Assembly (NCBI GenBank): GCA_022712975.1
Contig: JAFLJO010000119.1
Span: 1-43,188 of the forward strand
Length of the DNA: 43,188 bases
Direction: 5' to 3'
Source of the DNA: Desulfocapsa sp.
Lineage (GTDB): Bacteria; Desulfobacterota; Desulfobulbia; Desulfobulbales; Desulfocapsaceae
The notes under the pieces are model-generated. The model worked only from the letters and a program-made list of their open reading frames with translations, had not been told where the DNA came from and did not search any database. Shown here piece after piece: positions 30,149 through 38,773 of this stretch (within the stretch, counting starts at the first letter, position 1; each line of letters opens with the position of its first letter). Position numbers and translations under genes: made by a program.

Positions 30149-30478
30149 ATGACTAACCAAGAGCTTAATAGAGCAATAGCTGAGATAAAGGGGCTGGATG
30201 TTGAAATAACAGGGACAGAGAAAGTCTGCACTCTGTTTATAACAAATCACAAAGGAAGACATCCAGCTCATAGGATTGACTACATCACCGACTGGAACCT
30301 ACTTGGGCCTTTGGTGATTGAGTTGTTAGGCGCCGACTGGATGCCGAGAGATGCAGGCAATAGTGAATTTGAATGGGTTAGCTATCGTAGCGCATCTTAT
30401 AATATTAAGGTAGTGCTGGATAAAGACTTTGGTACAGCCACATGTTTAGCTTATATAAAGGAGTTTGGTGGTGAGTAG
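30149..30478 (+). CDS. Hypothetical phage protein (DUF2591-like)
   Basis: The 109-residue protein begins MTNQELNRAIAEIKGL and has RIDYITDWNLLGPLVIELLGADWMP, a pattern (NRAIAE..G ... DY..DW...GPL) seen in small phage proteins related to DUF2591/NinX. The second half is a beta-type region (FEWVSYRSASYNIKVVLD). Function unknown. It overlaps the nuclease gene by 8 bases. Confidence 0.6.
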   Translation: MTNQELNRAIAEIKGLDVEITGTEKVCTLFITNHKGRHPAHRIDYITDWNLLGPLVIELLGADWMPRDAGNSEFEWVSYRSASYNIKVVLDKDFGTATCLAYIKEFGGE

Positions 30479-30860
30479 AATAAATGTAAGAAGTAAAGGT
30501 GCGTCAGGAGAACGTGAGTTGGCTAAGTTCCTTCATAGTAACTTACCTATTGATAATATGCCACAACGCAACCTTGAGCAAGTTCGCTCTGGAGGTGGTG
30601 ACTTATTAGTTCCACCATTCTTGTATGAGTGCAAAAGGGTCGAGGCTCTTAATCTTGCTGATTGGTGGTACCAAGCAGTCGTAGCAGGACAGCGTGCTGA
30701 GTTGGAGCCAGTGGTAGCATTTAGACAAAACAAAAAGCCATGGGAGTTCTTGATCAGTGCAAAGAACATTGGAGTTGATCTTGGATACATGAGGATTAAG
30801 AGTGAAGTGTTCTTCAAGTTCGCTAGTCCTGTATATATTAATTATATAGCGAGCCTATAA
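30471..30860 (+). CDS. PD-(D/E)XK nuclease, Holliday-junction-resolvase-like
   Basis: GTG 30471 has AAGGAG 7 bases upstream. The 129-residue protein has GASGERELAKFL (first Glu), QRNLEQVRSGGGDLLVPPFLYECKRVEAL (catalytic Asp in GGGD and Glu-x-Lys in ECK) and NLADWWYQAV (the following helix). This is the Hjc-like or VRR-like endonuclease pattern, with GERE near the N-terminus and RSGGGD. It probably resolves branched DNA before packaging, as resolvases next to terminase genes commonly do. Confidence 0.8.
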   Translation: MSRINVRSKGASGERELAKFLHSNLPIDNMPQRNLEQVRSGGGDLLVPPFLYECKRVEALNLADWWYQAVVAGQRAELEPVVAFRQNKKPWEFLISAKNIGVDLGYMRIKSEVFFKFASPVYINYIASL

Positions 30861-30888
30861 ATTAAATAATTATCTATATCGGATATAT

Positions 30889-30899
30889 TATAGTATACT
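30889..30899 (+). promoter_or_regulatory. Possible -10 elements upstream of the packaging genes
   Basis: The 43-base gap between the nuclease and small-terminase genes is extremely AT-rich and holds overlapping TATAGT (30889-30894) and TATACT (30894-30899). There is no convincing -35. The next ATG (30904) has no Shine-Dalgarno, so if transcription began here the mRNA would be nearly leaderless. It could be a late promoter that needs a phage activator. Confidence 0.3.
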
Positions 30900-30903
30900 C
30901 ATT

Positions 30904-31317
30904 ATGATGGGACTTAAATTGCACAAACCAATTAAATCAATAAGCCAGAGTTGCAATTTACACATAACTGATAAGCTCCTAGACTCAATTGAGGATGATG
31001 TATTGCGCGATAGCTTTGCCAAGTGCATGAATGCATTTGAACTATCTTGTATAACAAGCGAGTTTGATCAGTGCTTGAATGTATTTGATTTTGAAGTGCC
31101 ATCAGATTATGCAGAGGTTCTTAAAAATATTCATGGCCACATAAAGCAACTTGTTATGGCTAGGCTTGGAAAGAAATTGCTTAATAAGGCATCTGGTAAT
31201 ACAAAGGAAGGTATGCAATCAATCCAGATGCTAGTTCAAATGAATGCTAGTGAGTCAGTAGCTGAGAAAGTCGGCTTCGGCTCATTCTTGAGGGACTTGG
31301 CAAATAAGCATGCTTAA
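30904..31317 (+). CDS. Probable small terminase subunit
   Basis: The 137-residue helical protein overlaps the large terminase start by 8 bases, the standard position of TerS. The C-terminal part (LVMARLGKKLLNKASGNTKEGMQSIQMLVQMNASESVAEKVGFGSFLRD) could be the oligomerisation and TerL-contact region; the N-terminal half should bind the packaging site, but no clear helix-turn-helix is visible. Position, size and helical composition support the call; sequence alone does not prove it. Confidence 0.6.
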   Translation: MMGLKLHKPIKSISQSCNLHITDKLLDSIEDDVLRDSFAKCMNAFELSCITSEFDQCLNVFDFEVPSDYAEVLKNIHGHIKQLVMARLGKKLLNKASGNTKEGMQSIQMLVQMNASESVAEKVGFGSFLRDLANKHA

Positions 31318-32842
31318 CAAAAAAGTCTCAACAGATACTGAAGCGTTTGATTATGCTATTAACAAAACACTCGTTGATGGTGTGCCTTGGTTCTTTATCA
31401 ACCTGCTTAATTATGAAGCACTTGAATGGCAAATACGCGCTTGTGAAGTGGTCGTTGATGTGCATAGGATTAAGATGGGGCTCCCAACATTCTTCAACCA
31501 TGAAGGGAAACAACGTGTATCAATACGTTCTTGTCATGGTACAGGTAAAACTGAATTGCTCGCATTGCTTATCCATTTGTGGAACTTCTTGTTCTATGCA
31601 AAGATAGCATGCACAGCTCCAAAAGAGCAACAGCTACTTAAGCGATTGCTACCAAGATACCGAAGCATAAAAAGAAACTCTGCACCTGAGTATGGTGATA
31701 GAATTTCAGTGATGGGAAGGGAGATAAGGATTGAGGGTGATGAGGATTGGGGTGCCAATATGGAGACTGCATCTGAACCTGATAATCTTGCTGGCTATCA
31801 TGATAACCCTCAATTGTTTCTTATTGATGAAGGGTCAGCAAAACGTCTTGACCCAATGTATCCAGTTATTGAGGGTGCATTGAGCACTATAGGCTCTGTG
31901 TCTGTTGAGATAGGAAACCCAACGAGAACAGTTGGAGAGTTTTACAATCACCACAATAAGACTGGTGTGAAAGATTTGTATTATTTAATGCACATACGAT
32001 ATACTGATGCATTAAAGATAATTGATATGAAATGGGTCAGAACAATGGCCTTGAAGTATGGTGAGAAGTCCCCCATATACCAAGTTCGTGTTGAAGGGGA
32101 ATTTGCTTCTGCAGATAACAACCAGCTTATGCCATTGACATGGATGGAAGAAGCAAGAGACAGGCCATATGCCAAAGATGGTGATGGTAGTCACCCAAAG
32201 ATTATTATATCAGTTGATGTCGCAGATGGCGGTGCTGATATGTCAAATATAACTGTTAAGTTAAAGTATGAATCATTCGAGCTATTTCTTAAGCAACGCG
32301 AGTTCAGTTTTCCAGCACATAAAGCATCAAAGTTAACTGCTAATGAAGCCATAAAGATGTACGTTGAATTTGATGGCCCATCATATGAAGAACATCTATT
32401 TATAGTTGACGGAATAGGTGTTGGCACAGGCACTGTTGGTGATATTATGAATGCTGGCTTCACTGTGATTGGCTTCAAAGGAGGAAGCACAGATGGAGTT
32501 GATACAACGAAGCATCGAAACAAAAGAGCCAAGTGCTCAATATCAATGCGTGATGCACATAGAGATGGAACTGTTGCATATGCAGAGGGCTTCTTTGATG
32601 ACCCTGGTGAGTGGGATGATTACTTTCACGAAGTATTAGCAGTTAGAACGAAGCCTGGTATTGAACGTGTTGAGGATGTATTAACAAAGATTGAGATTGT
32701 AGATTTGCTTGGTTTTTCTCCAAACAGATTTGATTCTGTTATGATGGGGTATGCAACTGATGCCCCTGTAATTGGTGAACAGTTTGTTGAGATAATGACA
32801 TTTGGGGAGTTATCAGCAGGAGTGAGCAATGGCTTGGTTTAA
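31310..32842 (+). CDS. terL: Terminase large subunit
   Basis: The 510-residue DNA-packaging motor has Walker A SCHGTGKT (74-81), the adjacent Q/K motif TAPKEQQLLKRLLPRY, Walker B QLFLIDEGSA (168-177), coupling motif VSVEIGNPTR, and an RNase-H-fold nuclease: SVDVADGGAD (Asp303), FIVDGIGVGTG (Asp367) and SPNRFDSVMMGY (Asp475). It hydrolyses ATP to fill the prohead and cuts concatemers. The circularly permuted contig (see the findings) suits a headful mechanism, which needs confirmation. It overlaps the portal start by 14 bases. Confidence 0.93.
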   Translation: MLNKKVSTDTEAFDYAINKTLVDGVPWFFINLLNYEALEWQIRACEVVVDVHRIKMGLPTFFNHEGKQRVSIRSCHGTGKTELLALLIHLWNFLFYAKIACTAPKEQQLLKRLLPRYRSIKRNSAPEYGDRISVMGREIRIEGDEDWGANMETASEPDNLAGYHDNPQLFLIDEGSAKRLDPMYPVIEGALSTIGSVSVEIGNPTRTVGEFYNHHNKTGVKDLYYLMHIRYTDALKIIDMKWVRTMALKYGEKSPIYQVRVEGEFASADNNQLMPLTWMEEARDRPYAKDGDGSHPKIIISVDVADGGADMSNITVKLKYESFELFLKQREFSFPAHKASKLTANEAIKMYVEFDGPSYEEHLFIVDGIGVGTGTVGDIMNAGFTVIGFKGGSTDGVDTTKHRNKRAKCSISMRDAHRDGTVAYAEGFFDDPGEWDDYFHEVLAVRTKPGIERVEDVLTKIEIVDLLGFSPNRFDSVMMGYATDAPVIGEQFVEIMTFGELSAGVSNGLV

Positions 32843-35084
32843 GAAAAGAAAGGATGCTGAGATACCAAAGCAAGAGCCAAAGCAGGATGATGCTGTTATA
32901 GCAACATCTATTGTCAACAGCCTGTTTGATTTTGAAACATACAATCCTGATGAGCTTCTTGTGCACTATGGCTCTACTGTGTATAGCAAGATGATGAAGG
33001 ATGAGCAAGTCAAGGCAGGTGTACGGTTCAGACGTAATTCAGTAACTGCTAGAGAGTGGACATTATCATATCCTGAAGATTCTGATTTATCAGATGATGA
33101 GAAAGAACTAAGGATAAAAGTCATAAAAAGCGGCTTAAAGAAAATGCCTGGAAGCTTCAAGAAGGCGCTTGATAAAATCATGGCATCCATGTATCAAGGA
33201 TTCTCAGTTACTGAAAAGTCGTACAAGGCAATCACAGTTGATGGAGTCCCGTATTGGGGACTTAAGTCACTAACAAAGAAAGAATTCTCAACATTCAAAT
33301 TCAAAGTGGATGATTATGGAACATTAGTTGAAACATACCAGGATATCAACGGTAAGAAAATTAATGTTGATATGGAGGATGTTATACACCACGTCCACAA
33401 CGTTGAAGAGCATGAGTATTTTGGCCAAAGTGAATTGCGTGAAGCATATAGAAGTTGGTGGGCAAAGGATACCATTATAAAGCTTGAGAACATATTCATT
33501 GAGCGAATGGCAGGTGGGTTCGTATGGGCTGCTCCATCAGTTGGCTCTGATATTACTATCACTCCAGGAACCCCACTTCACGCAGCAATACAAAATGTTC
33601 TATCAACTATAATGACGAAGACTGGCATCTTGATGCCGAAGGGACTTGACCTTCATGTTGAATTTCCAAAAGACACTGAAGCATTTGATAGGGCAATAGG
33701 GCGACATAATCGCGCAATAGCACTATCATTATTGATGCCTCATATGCTGGGAATGACTGAACAGAAAGAAATGGGTGGTGATGCACAAGCAAAGACGCAG
33801 CAAGAGGGATTCTTGTGGATGCTTGATAGTGAAGCAGCAGATTTGGAAGAGACTATAAGTGAACAGCTTATTGTAGCAATGTGTCTTCACAACTTTGGAG
33901 ATGATAATGCACCATCATTTGCATTGAGTCCATTATCAAAACAGCAGCAATACTCTGTATTGAAGATATGGGGTGACTTGGTAACTAAGGGTGCAGTTGA
34001 AGCTAGTGACACTGATGAGGAGTTTATCAGAACATTGCTTGAGATGCCTGAGAAAGGAGATGCAATAGTAAAGTCTGCTGCAACTGGAATTGATCCTGCA
34101 ACTGGATTGCCTATTGGTGAAAAAGAAGATGAGCTGAAGCCAGTGAAAGAGCCTGATGATCAATTTAGCAGAAAGGTCAAATTCTCAGATGCTGAAAGAC
34201 GCGTTGACTTTGTAGCCATTGAGCGCTCATCAAATGCACTACAGTGGCAATACGTTGATAAGCTTGCTGGCCATATGGAAGCAATGGCAAACCACTTTAT
34301 TGAGATGATAGGTGCTGATAATGAGCTTCTTACTAGCGCAGATAAAGTTGGATTGCTTAAAACTCCACCGTCAATAAACAAGGCAATTAAAGCAGATGTC
34401 GGGAAGATGTTATCCATAGGCTGGGACATAGGGGTTGATAATGCCAAGAGGGAGCTTACTAAATCAGGATTAAGGAATTTCACAAAGATTGAGTTTGCTA
34501 AATTTACATCACTTGGTATCAATGCAGCTAATTGGTTTGCTGGTAAGAAATTCTCAATCACTGGCAAGCTCACTCAGGATGGCATAAGTGCAATACAAAA
34601 TGTTTTGTTTAATTCAATCAAGTTTGGAAAGTCAAAAGATGATACCATTAAGGATATTGTTACTGCACTATCCAGAGCAGGGTTAGTCAGCAGTGAGTAT
34701 TTAGAGCAGATGCTTGGTGAGGCACTAACCACCCAAAGCCCATCACACAGACTTGATACGATTGTTAGGACGAATACATTTGAAGCAATAAATGAAGCTA
34801 GATATGATTACTTCAGCGACCAATCACTTGGTGGTTTTGTAAGGGCAGGTGCATACAGTTCCATATTAGATAGTAGAACAACACTAACATGTAGAGAGCT
34901 TGGTGGTGAGGATAGGGGTGATAGCAAGCCATACATCGCACCAATTGGCTCGCAAGAGTGGGATTCACTAAGGCCACCGAATCACTTTAATTGTCGTGCA
35001 CTACTTGTCCCTGTTACAACTCAAGATGCTGATGAGATTAACATATGGGAAGTTATAAATAAACCAGCAGAGGGATTCAGCTAA
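32829..35084 (+). CDS. Portal protein fused to a Mu gpF-like minor head domain
   Basis: The 751-residue protein joins two usual genes. Residues 1-430 are a Mu gp29/DUF935-type portal (NSVTAREWTLSYPE; MASMYQGFSVTEKSY; DVIHHVHNVEEHEYFGQSELREAY; LSLLMPHMLGMTEQKEMGGDAQAK). Residues about 590-740 are a MuF domain (RTNTFEAINEARYDYF; RAGAYSSILDSRTTLTCRELGGEDRG; WDSLRPPNHFNCRALLVPVT). In Mu these are separate gene products (gp29 and gpF). The MuF domain would face the capsid interior and be injected or assist assembly; some family members carry toxin-like cargo, but none is visible here. The stop overlaps the next ATG (TAATG). Confidence 0.88.
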   Translation: MAWFKKRKDAEIPKQEPKQDDAVIATSIVNSLFDFETYNPDELLVHYGSTVYSKMMKDEQVKAGVRFRRNSVTAREWTLSYPEDSDLSDDEKELRIKVIKSGLKKMPGSFKKALDKIMASMYQGFSVTEKSYKAITVDGVPYWGLKSLTKKEFSTFKFKVDDYGTLVETYQDINGKKINVDMEDVIHHVHNVEEHEYFGQSELREAYRSWWAKDTIIKLENIFIERMAGGFVWAAPSVGSDITITPGTPLHAAIQNVLSTIMTKTGILMPKGLDLHVEFPKDTEAFDRAIGRHNRAIALSLLMPHMLGMTEQKEMGGDAQAKTQQEGFLWMLDSEAADLEETISEQLIVAMCLHNFGDDNAPSFALSPLSKQQQYSVLKIWGDLVTKGAVEASDTDEEFIRTLLEMPEKGDAIVKSAATGIDPATGLPIGEKEDELKPVKEPDDQFSRKVKFSDAERRVDFVAIERSSNALQWQYVDKLAGHMEAMANHFIEMIGADNELLTSADKVGLLKTPPSINKAIKADVGKMLSIGWDIGVDNAKRELTKSGLRNFTKIEFAKFTSLGINAANWFAGKKFSITGKLTQDGISAIQNVLFNSIKFGKSKDDTIKDIVTALSRAGLVSSEYLEQMLGEALTTQSPSHRLDTIVRTNTFEAINEARYDYFSDQSLGGFVRAGAYSSILDSRTTLTCRELGGEDRGDSKPYIAPIGSQEWDSLRPPNHFNCRALLVPVTTQDADEINIWEVINKPAEGFS

Positions 35085-35941
35085 TGGGAGTTGATGTATT
35101 GAAGGCTTGGAATGCTATTCTAAGCCGGCATGAAAATGTAAACTCAATAGACAATAGTCTAGTGTCTCAAGATTATTGGGTTCAGCATGCTATAAAAGTG
35201 ATACAAGCAAAATACGGGGTGATAGTAAGTGTTGACTCCAAGAATGAAGACCTTCTGAAATTCGGCAGAAATAAATTAGTTGGGACTGTTGCTGCAACTA
35301 TTATGCAGCAGCCAGCAGGGATATTACATGAATCTTATGTTTCAGACAATCTAATAAATTCAATCATATCAACGAGTGCAGCTGACACACAAGATATCAT
35401 TATCAATGGGCACACCATATCAGGTGGAGTATTCACAGAGGTGTCACAATCAGTAACTTTGAGTGGCCAATCAGCAGTGGCACTTACTACGCCGCTCGCG
35501 AGATCAAATAGGTCATATAATAACAACTCAACAGAGCTTGTAGGTGTGATATCAATAACTGAAACTGATACATATACTGCAGGTGTTCCAGACACTGATG
35601 CAAAAGTACACCTACAAATTGCAGCAGGTGATCAACAAAGCAACAAATGTGCAATTGTAACCTCAGATGATACTTTTCTGATAGCCACAAGGTTTTACGC
35701 AGATGTATTGGATAAGACTGCAGCAAGTGCTGAGGCTCACATGGAAGTTAGGTTGATTGGAAAAGTATTTAGAGAGATTATTATGAAGTCCACATCTAAT
35801 AGTCATGAAGCAAACCATGAGTTTAAGCCTTATCATATCATCCCAAACAATTCAGATATAAGGTTATCAGCTATAGCAGATGGTGCTAATACAGACATAT
35901 CTGGTGGAATGGAAGGTGTGTTTGTGAAAGTAATAGGATAA
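35084..35941 (+). CDS. Virion structural protein of unknown type
   Basis: The 285-residue protein has a helical N-terminus (VLKAWNAILSRHENVNSIDNSLVSQDYWVQHAIKVIQAKYG) and a beta-rich C-terminal two-thirds (SGGVFTEVSQSVTLSGQSAVALTTP; TELVGVISITETDTYTAGVPDTDAKVHLQIAAGD; VFVKVIG) of jelly-roll look. It lies between portal and protease, coupled to the portal by TAATG. A head fibre, vertex or decoration protein is plausible. No family recognised. Confidence 0.5.
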   Translation: MGVDVLKAWNAILSRHENVNSIDNSLVSQDYWVQHAIKVIQAKYGVIVSVDSKNEDLLKFGRNKLVGTVAATIMQQPAGILHESYVSDNLINSIISTSAADTQDIIINGHTISGGVFTEVSQSVTLSGQSAVALTTPLARSNRSYNNNSTELVGVISITETDTYTAGVPDTDAKVHLQIAAGDQQSNKCAIVTSDDTFLIATRFYADVLDKTAASAEAHMEVRLIGKVFREIIMKSTSNSHEANHEFKPYHIIPNNSDIRLSAIADGANTDISGGMEGVFVKVIG

Positions 35942-35954
35942 CAGAGGGTTTAAT

Positions 35955-37136
35955 ATGAATTTTCCACGAGTAGATAAGAATGAGAGTCAGCAGTGCTATT
36001 TTGTGCGATGCTTAGAGGATGAAGGTGTAAAGGCAGAGCTAAAAACATCTGCTGCAATATTGAACAAGGCATCTATTGAGTATGAGTTTGCATCAAATCT
36101 CCATTCATGGGACGTTGAGATTTTTGCAGTTGGAAAATGGAATGGCATTTCAATCACAGAGAAGGTGATTGATAATATGATATTGAACTTTAGTGCACTA
36201 AGCAGTATACACACACCTCCATTGAAGTTTGGCCATAATGAAAAACAGCCAATTCAAGCGCAAGATGGGCAGATGGCCTTGGGGTGGATTAAGAATATAT
36301 GGAAGGCAGTTGGCAAAGAAGGAGTGCCAACACTGTTTGCCAAATTTACTGATGTTCCAAATATCGTCTATGAGATTGTAAAATCAAAACGATACAAAGA
36401 AGTCAGCATTGAATTGTTATATGATGTCATTCACAATGGCGTCAAATATAACTACGTGTTGGATGCAGTTGCCTTATTAGGCGCTGACAAGCCAGCTGTT
36501 AATATACTTGCTGATATGACTCACTATATGAGTGTACGCTCTAAAAATTTGGCGTTCAGCAAAATGGTGTCATTCTCAAGTTATGAATCTTTTAAACCTA
36601 CAAAGGAGTCCACTATGGACATTGATCAAAAAGAATATGACCGCTTGAAGGCATTGGAGACTTCGCATGCTACGTTAGTTGCTTCTTCTGCTGCAACTGA
36701 AGCTAAATTTGCTTCTGACCTAGAAGCTGAAAAGAAAATCAACTTGACGGCAGCTGCTAAGTTTGCACGTGATAACATCATTGCCATATTAGATGCAGGT
36801 GTTGTTGCTATGCAGATTACACCTTCTCAGAAGGCGTCATTCTCTACTATCCTTGGCATTGATGATGATGTAAAGGTTATCACAATTGACACAAAGGTGG
36901 TAAAGGATTTCGTTGAAGGAAACAAAGCTGCTTCTGGTAACAAAGGTGATACTATGCGAACTGGTGATAAGATTGAATTTACAGAAGCCACTGCTGGTGA
37001 TGTAATTGATCACAAAGTCAAAAAGCTTCAGGTTGATAGTGGTATGAAGCTATCGTACTCTGATGCATTAAACCATGTCTGTGCTGCTGAGCCTGAGCTT
37101 GCAAAGGCCCATCAATCTGCCACTGGCCAAGAATAA
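35955..37136 (+). CDS. Prohead protease with C-terminal scaffold domain (Mu gpI-like)
   Basis: The 393-residue protein opens with a protease part: DVEIFAVGKWNGISITEKVIDNMILNF, PLKFGHNEKQP (a likely catalytic His) and RYKEVSIELLYD (a likely catalytic Ser), then VLDAVALLGADKPAVN, the order seen in Mu gpI-type prohead proteases of the assemblin fold. The C-terminal third is a coiled-coil scaffold (DIDQKEYDRLKALETSHATLVASSAATEAKFASDLEAEKK). The scaffold can also be made alone from an internal start at 36615. The protease should cut scaffold and itself during capsid maturation. Confidence 0.75.
   Translation: MNFPRVDKNESQQCYFVRCLEDEGVKAELKTSAAILNKASIEYEFASNLHSWDVEIFAVGKWNGISITEKVIDNMILNFSALSSIHTPPLKFGHNEKQPIQAQDGQMALGWIKNIWKAVGKEGVPTLFAKFTDVPNIVYEIVKSKRYKEVSIELLYDVIHNGVKYNYVLDAVALLGADKPAVNILADMTHYMSVRSKNLAFSKMVSFSSYESFKPTKESTMDIDQKEYDRLKALETSHATLVASSAATEAKFASDLEAEKKINLTAAAKFARDNIIAILDAGVVAMQITPSQKASFSTILGIDDDVKVITIDTKVVKDFVEGNKAASGNKGDTMRTGDKIEFTEATAGDVIDHKVKKLQVDSGMKLSYSDALNHVCAAEPELAKAHQSATGQE
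36615..37136 (+). CDS. Nested in-frame scaffold protein (Mu gpZ / lambda Nu3-like)
   Basis: ATG 36615 is in frame with the protease gene and preceded by a strong AAGGAG (36603-36608), 6 bases before it, much better than needed by chance inside a coding region. The 173-residue product MDIDQKEYDRLKALE... is the coiled-coil part of the larger protein. Independent synthesis of scaffold from the 3' end of a protease gene is known in lambda (C/Nu3) and Mu (I/Z). Expected excess of scaffold over protease would be met this way. Confidence 0.75.
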   Translation: MDIDQKEYDRLKALETSHATLVASSAATEAKFASDLEAEKKINLTAAAKFARDNIIAILDAGVVAMQITPSQKASFSTILGIDDDVKVITIDTKVVKDFVEGNKAASGNKGDTMRTGDKIEFTEATAGDVIDHKVKKLQVDSGMKLSYSDALNHVCAAEPELAKAHQSATGQE

Positions 37137-37149
37137 GGGGAAATTTTAA

Positions 37150-37521
37150 ATGTCAAAGACAAGTGAAGGCCAACATGTAATGATGGCTGCTGCTGTTGCT
37201 GGTGAGGACTTGAGTGGATTTCAATATCGAGTTATTGATATTGATGGCACTCTTTCTATTGCTGGCACTGATGCGTACGGTGTGCTTCAGAATAAGCCGA
37301 TACTAAACCAAGGTGCTGAGCTTGTTATGCTTGGTGAGGTGAAGGCGTATGCAGGTGCTGCTATTGCTTCACGAGCACCACTCAAAGTAGCATCAGGTGG
37401 GTTCTTGATAACAGCAACATCTGGCGATACAAGTTATGGGCGGAATACAAATGAGGCAGTTAACTCTGGTGACCTCTCTGTATTCTTTTTGAACTTTGTA
37501 TCACCTGGCTATACAAAGTAA
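37150..37521 (+). CDS. Capsid decoration / stabilisation protein (DUF2190-like)
   Basis: The 123-residue beta-rich protein has YRVIDIDGTLSIAGTDAYGVLQNKP, LVMLGEVKAYAGAAIASRAPLKVASGGFLITA, matching the pattern of DUF2190-type capsid-associated proteins (small trimeric beta-barrels placed just before the major capsid gene). GGGGA precedes ATG 37150. It would bind the outer capsid after expansion. Confidence 0.75.
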   Translation: MSKTSEGQHVMMAAAVAGEDLSGFQYRVIDIDGTLSIAGTDAYGVLQNKPILNQGAELVMLGEVKAYAGAAIASRAPLKVASGGFLITATSGDTSYGRNTNEAVNSGDLSVFFLNFVSPGYTK

Positions 37522-37531
37522 GGAGCAAATA

Positions 37532-38509
37532 ATGAATCAATTAAGAAAAGTTTTATTTGCTGCAACTGGACGTGAACTTCATATTGATGTCCCATTGTCT
37601 AATGTAGCAATTGATTACCGCCCTGAAGCAATGATTGCAGACTTAATCTGCCCCATTGTTCCAGTTAACAATCTCACCAACATTGTCCCCAAATTTGGTC
37701 GTCGTGATTGGCTACGTGCTGAGAATGATCATCGCGCTCCTGGGAATGAAGCACGTAAGATTCATCGCAGCGTTGGCAGTGAATCATACTTGTGCACTAA
37801 CCATGCATTGAAAACAGGGGTTACTCTGGAAGACCGTAATAATGCTGATGCTGTTTATGCACAACGCCTATACAATGGTGCTGCTGAATGGCTTAAAAGT
37901 AAGTTAATGCTGAATTGGGAAGTTCGTATCGCTGCACAAGTAACCTCAGGAACCAATATTGGGTCTTACTCAGCAATTAGCTCTGCTTGGACTGATCACA
38001 CTAACTCTGACCCGCTTTCTGATTGTTTTACTGCAATGTACAATGTTGAGGACTCCACTGGCAAGTCAGTCAATCGTGTTGTATTTGGAAAACAGGCATT
38101 CCGGGAAATACGTCAAAACACTATAATGCGAAACATTGTATTCGGTGTTAACAATGGCGGTGGTTTCATGACAGAGGAAAAGATTGCAAATCTGTTGGGC
38201 ATTGATAAGGTGCTGGTTGGACAGGCATATCTTGATGATTCCAATGAGGCCCAAAGTGAAAGTCTTGACCACATCTGGGGTGATCATGTTTTGTTTTATT
38301 TTGCACCTCTTTCTCCAAGTATCTACGTTCCATCTTTCATGTATGCGTTCCGGTGGTCTACTGGCAATGTTCCTAACATGCAAGTTGAACGTCATCCATG
38401 GGACTCTAAGAAGAAAGAGGAAGAAATTGAGCTTGGGTATTACCAGGATGAAAAGATTACAGGGGCAGATTATGCATTCCTTTTAACCAATGTAACAAGC
38501 AGCACATAA
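37532..38509 (+). CDS. Major capsid protein
   Basis: ATG 37532 has AAGGAG well spaced; a start at 37496 lies inside the preceding gene and is rejected. The 325-residue protein has an N-terminal region without a long processed scaffold domain, DYRPEAMIADLICPIVPVNN, IVPKFGRRDWLRAEN, a long helix (YAQRLYNGAAEWLKSKLMLNWEVRIAAQVT, the spine helix) and a C-terminal A-domain (NRVVFGKQAFREIRQN ... IWGDHVLFYFAPLSPSIYVPSFMYAFRW). This follows the HK97-like coat protein order. It is preceded by decoration and scaffold genes. It should be the most abundant virion protein. Confidence 0.85.
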   Translation: MNQLRKVLFAATGRELHIDVPLSNVAIDYRPEAMIADLICPIVPVNNLTNIVPKFGRRDWLRAENDHRAPGNEARKIHRSVGSESYLCTNHALKTGVTLEDRNNADAVYAQRLYNGAAEWLKSKLMLNWEVRIAAQVTSGTNIGSYSAISSAWTDHTNSDPLSDCFTAMYNVEDSTGKSVNRVVFGKQAFREIRQNTIMRNIVFGVNNGGGFMTEEKIANLLGIDKVLVGQAYLDDSNEAQSESLDHIWGDHVLFYFAPLSPSIYVPSFMYAFRWSTGNVPNMQVERHPWDSKKKEEEIELGYYQDEKITGADYAFLLTNVTSST

Positions 38510-38520
38510 GGAGTACTGTC

Positions 38521-38739
38521 ATGGGACTATCTGTAAATGTAACTGATCCAAATTTTACAAACGAGCGAATTCGCAAAGCAGCTCAGCCGCATACATTTGG
38601 TGAAGGCCATTCACATAGTGAAGAGTCAATCCGAAAGGCTATTGATAATTACAAAGAAGCAACTGGAGTTGACTTGGATGCAACTATTAGTGTTGCACGA
38701 GCAAAGGTTGCTGAAAGCGAGTTATCTTTTATTCCTTGA
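38521..38739 (+). CDS. Small protein after the major capsid gene
   Basis: The 72-residue protein has a polar first half with FGEGHSHSEESIRKAI and a helical second half (VDLDATISVARAKVAESE). AAGGAG (38508-38513) overlaps the capsid stop codon. No family recognised; proteins at this position may be minor capsid or connector components. Confidence 0.6.
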   Translation: MGLSVNVTDPNFTNERIRKAAQPHTFGEGHSHSEESIRKAIDNYKEATGVDLDATISVARAKVAESELSFIP

Positions 38740-38773
38740 TAACTAACATGATTAATTGAAAAGGTAAGATACA

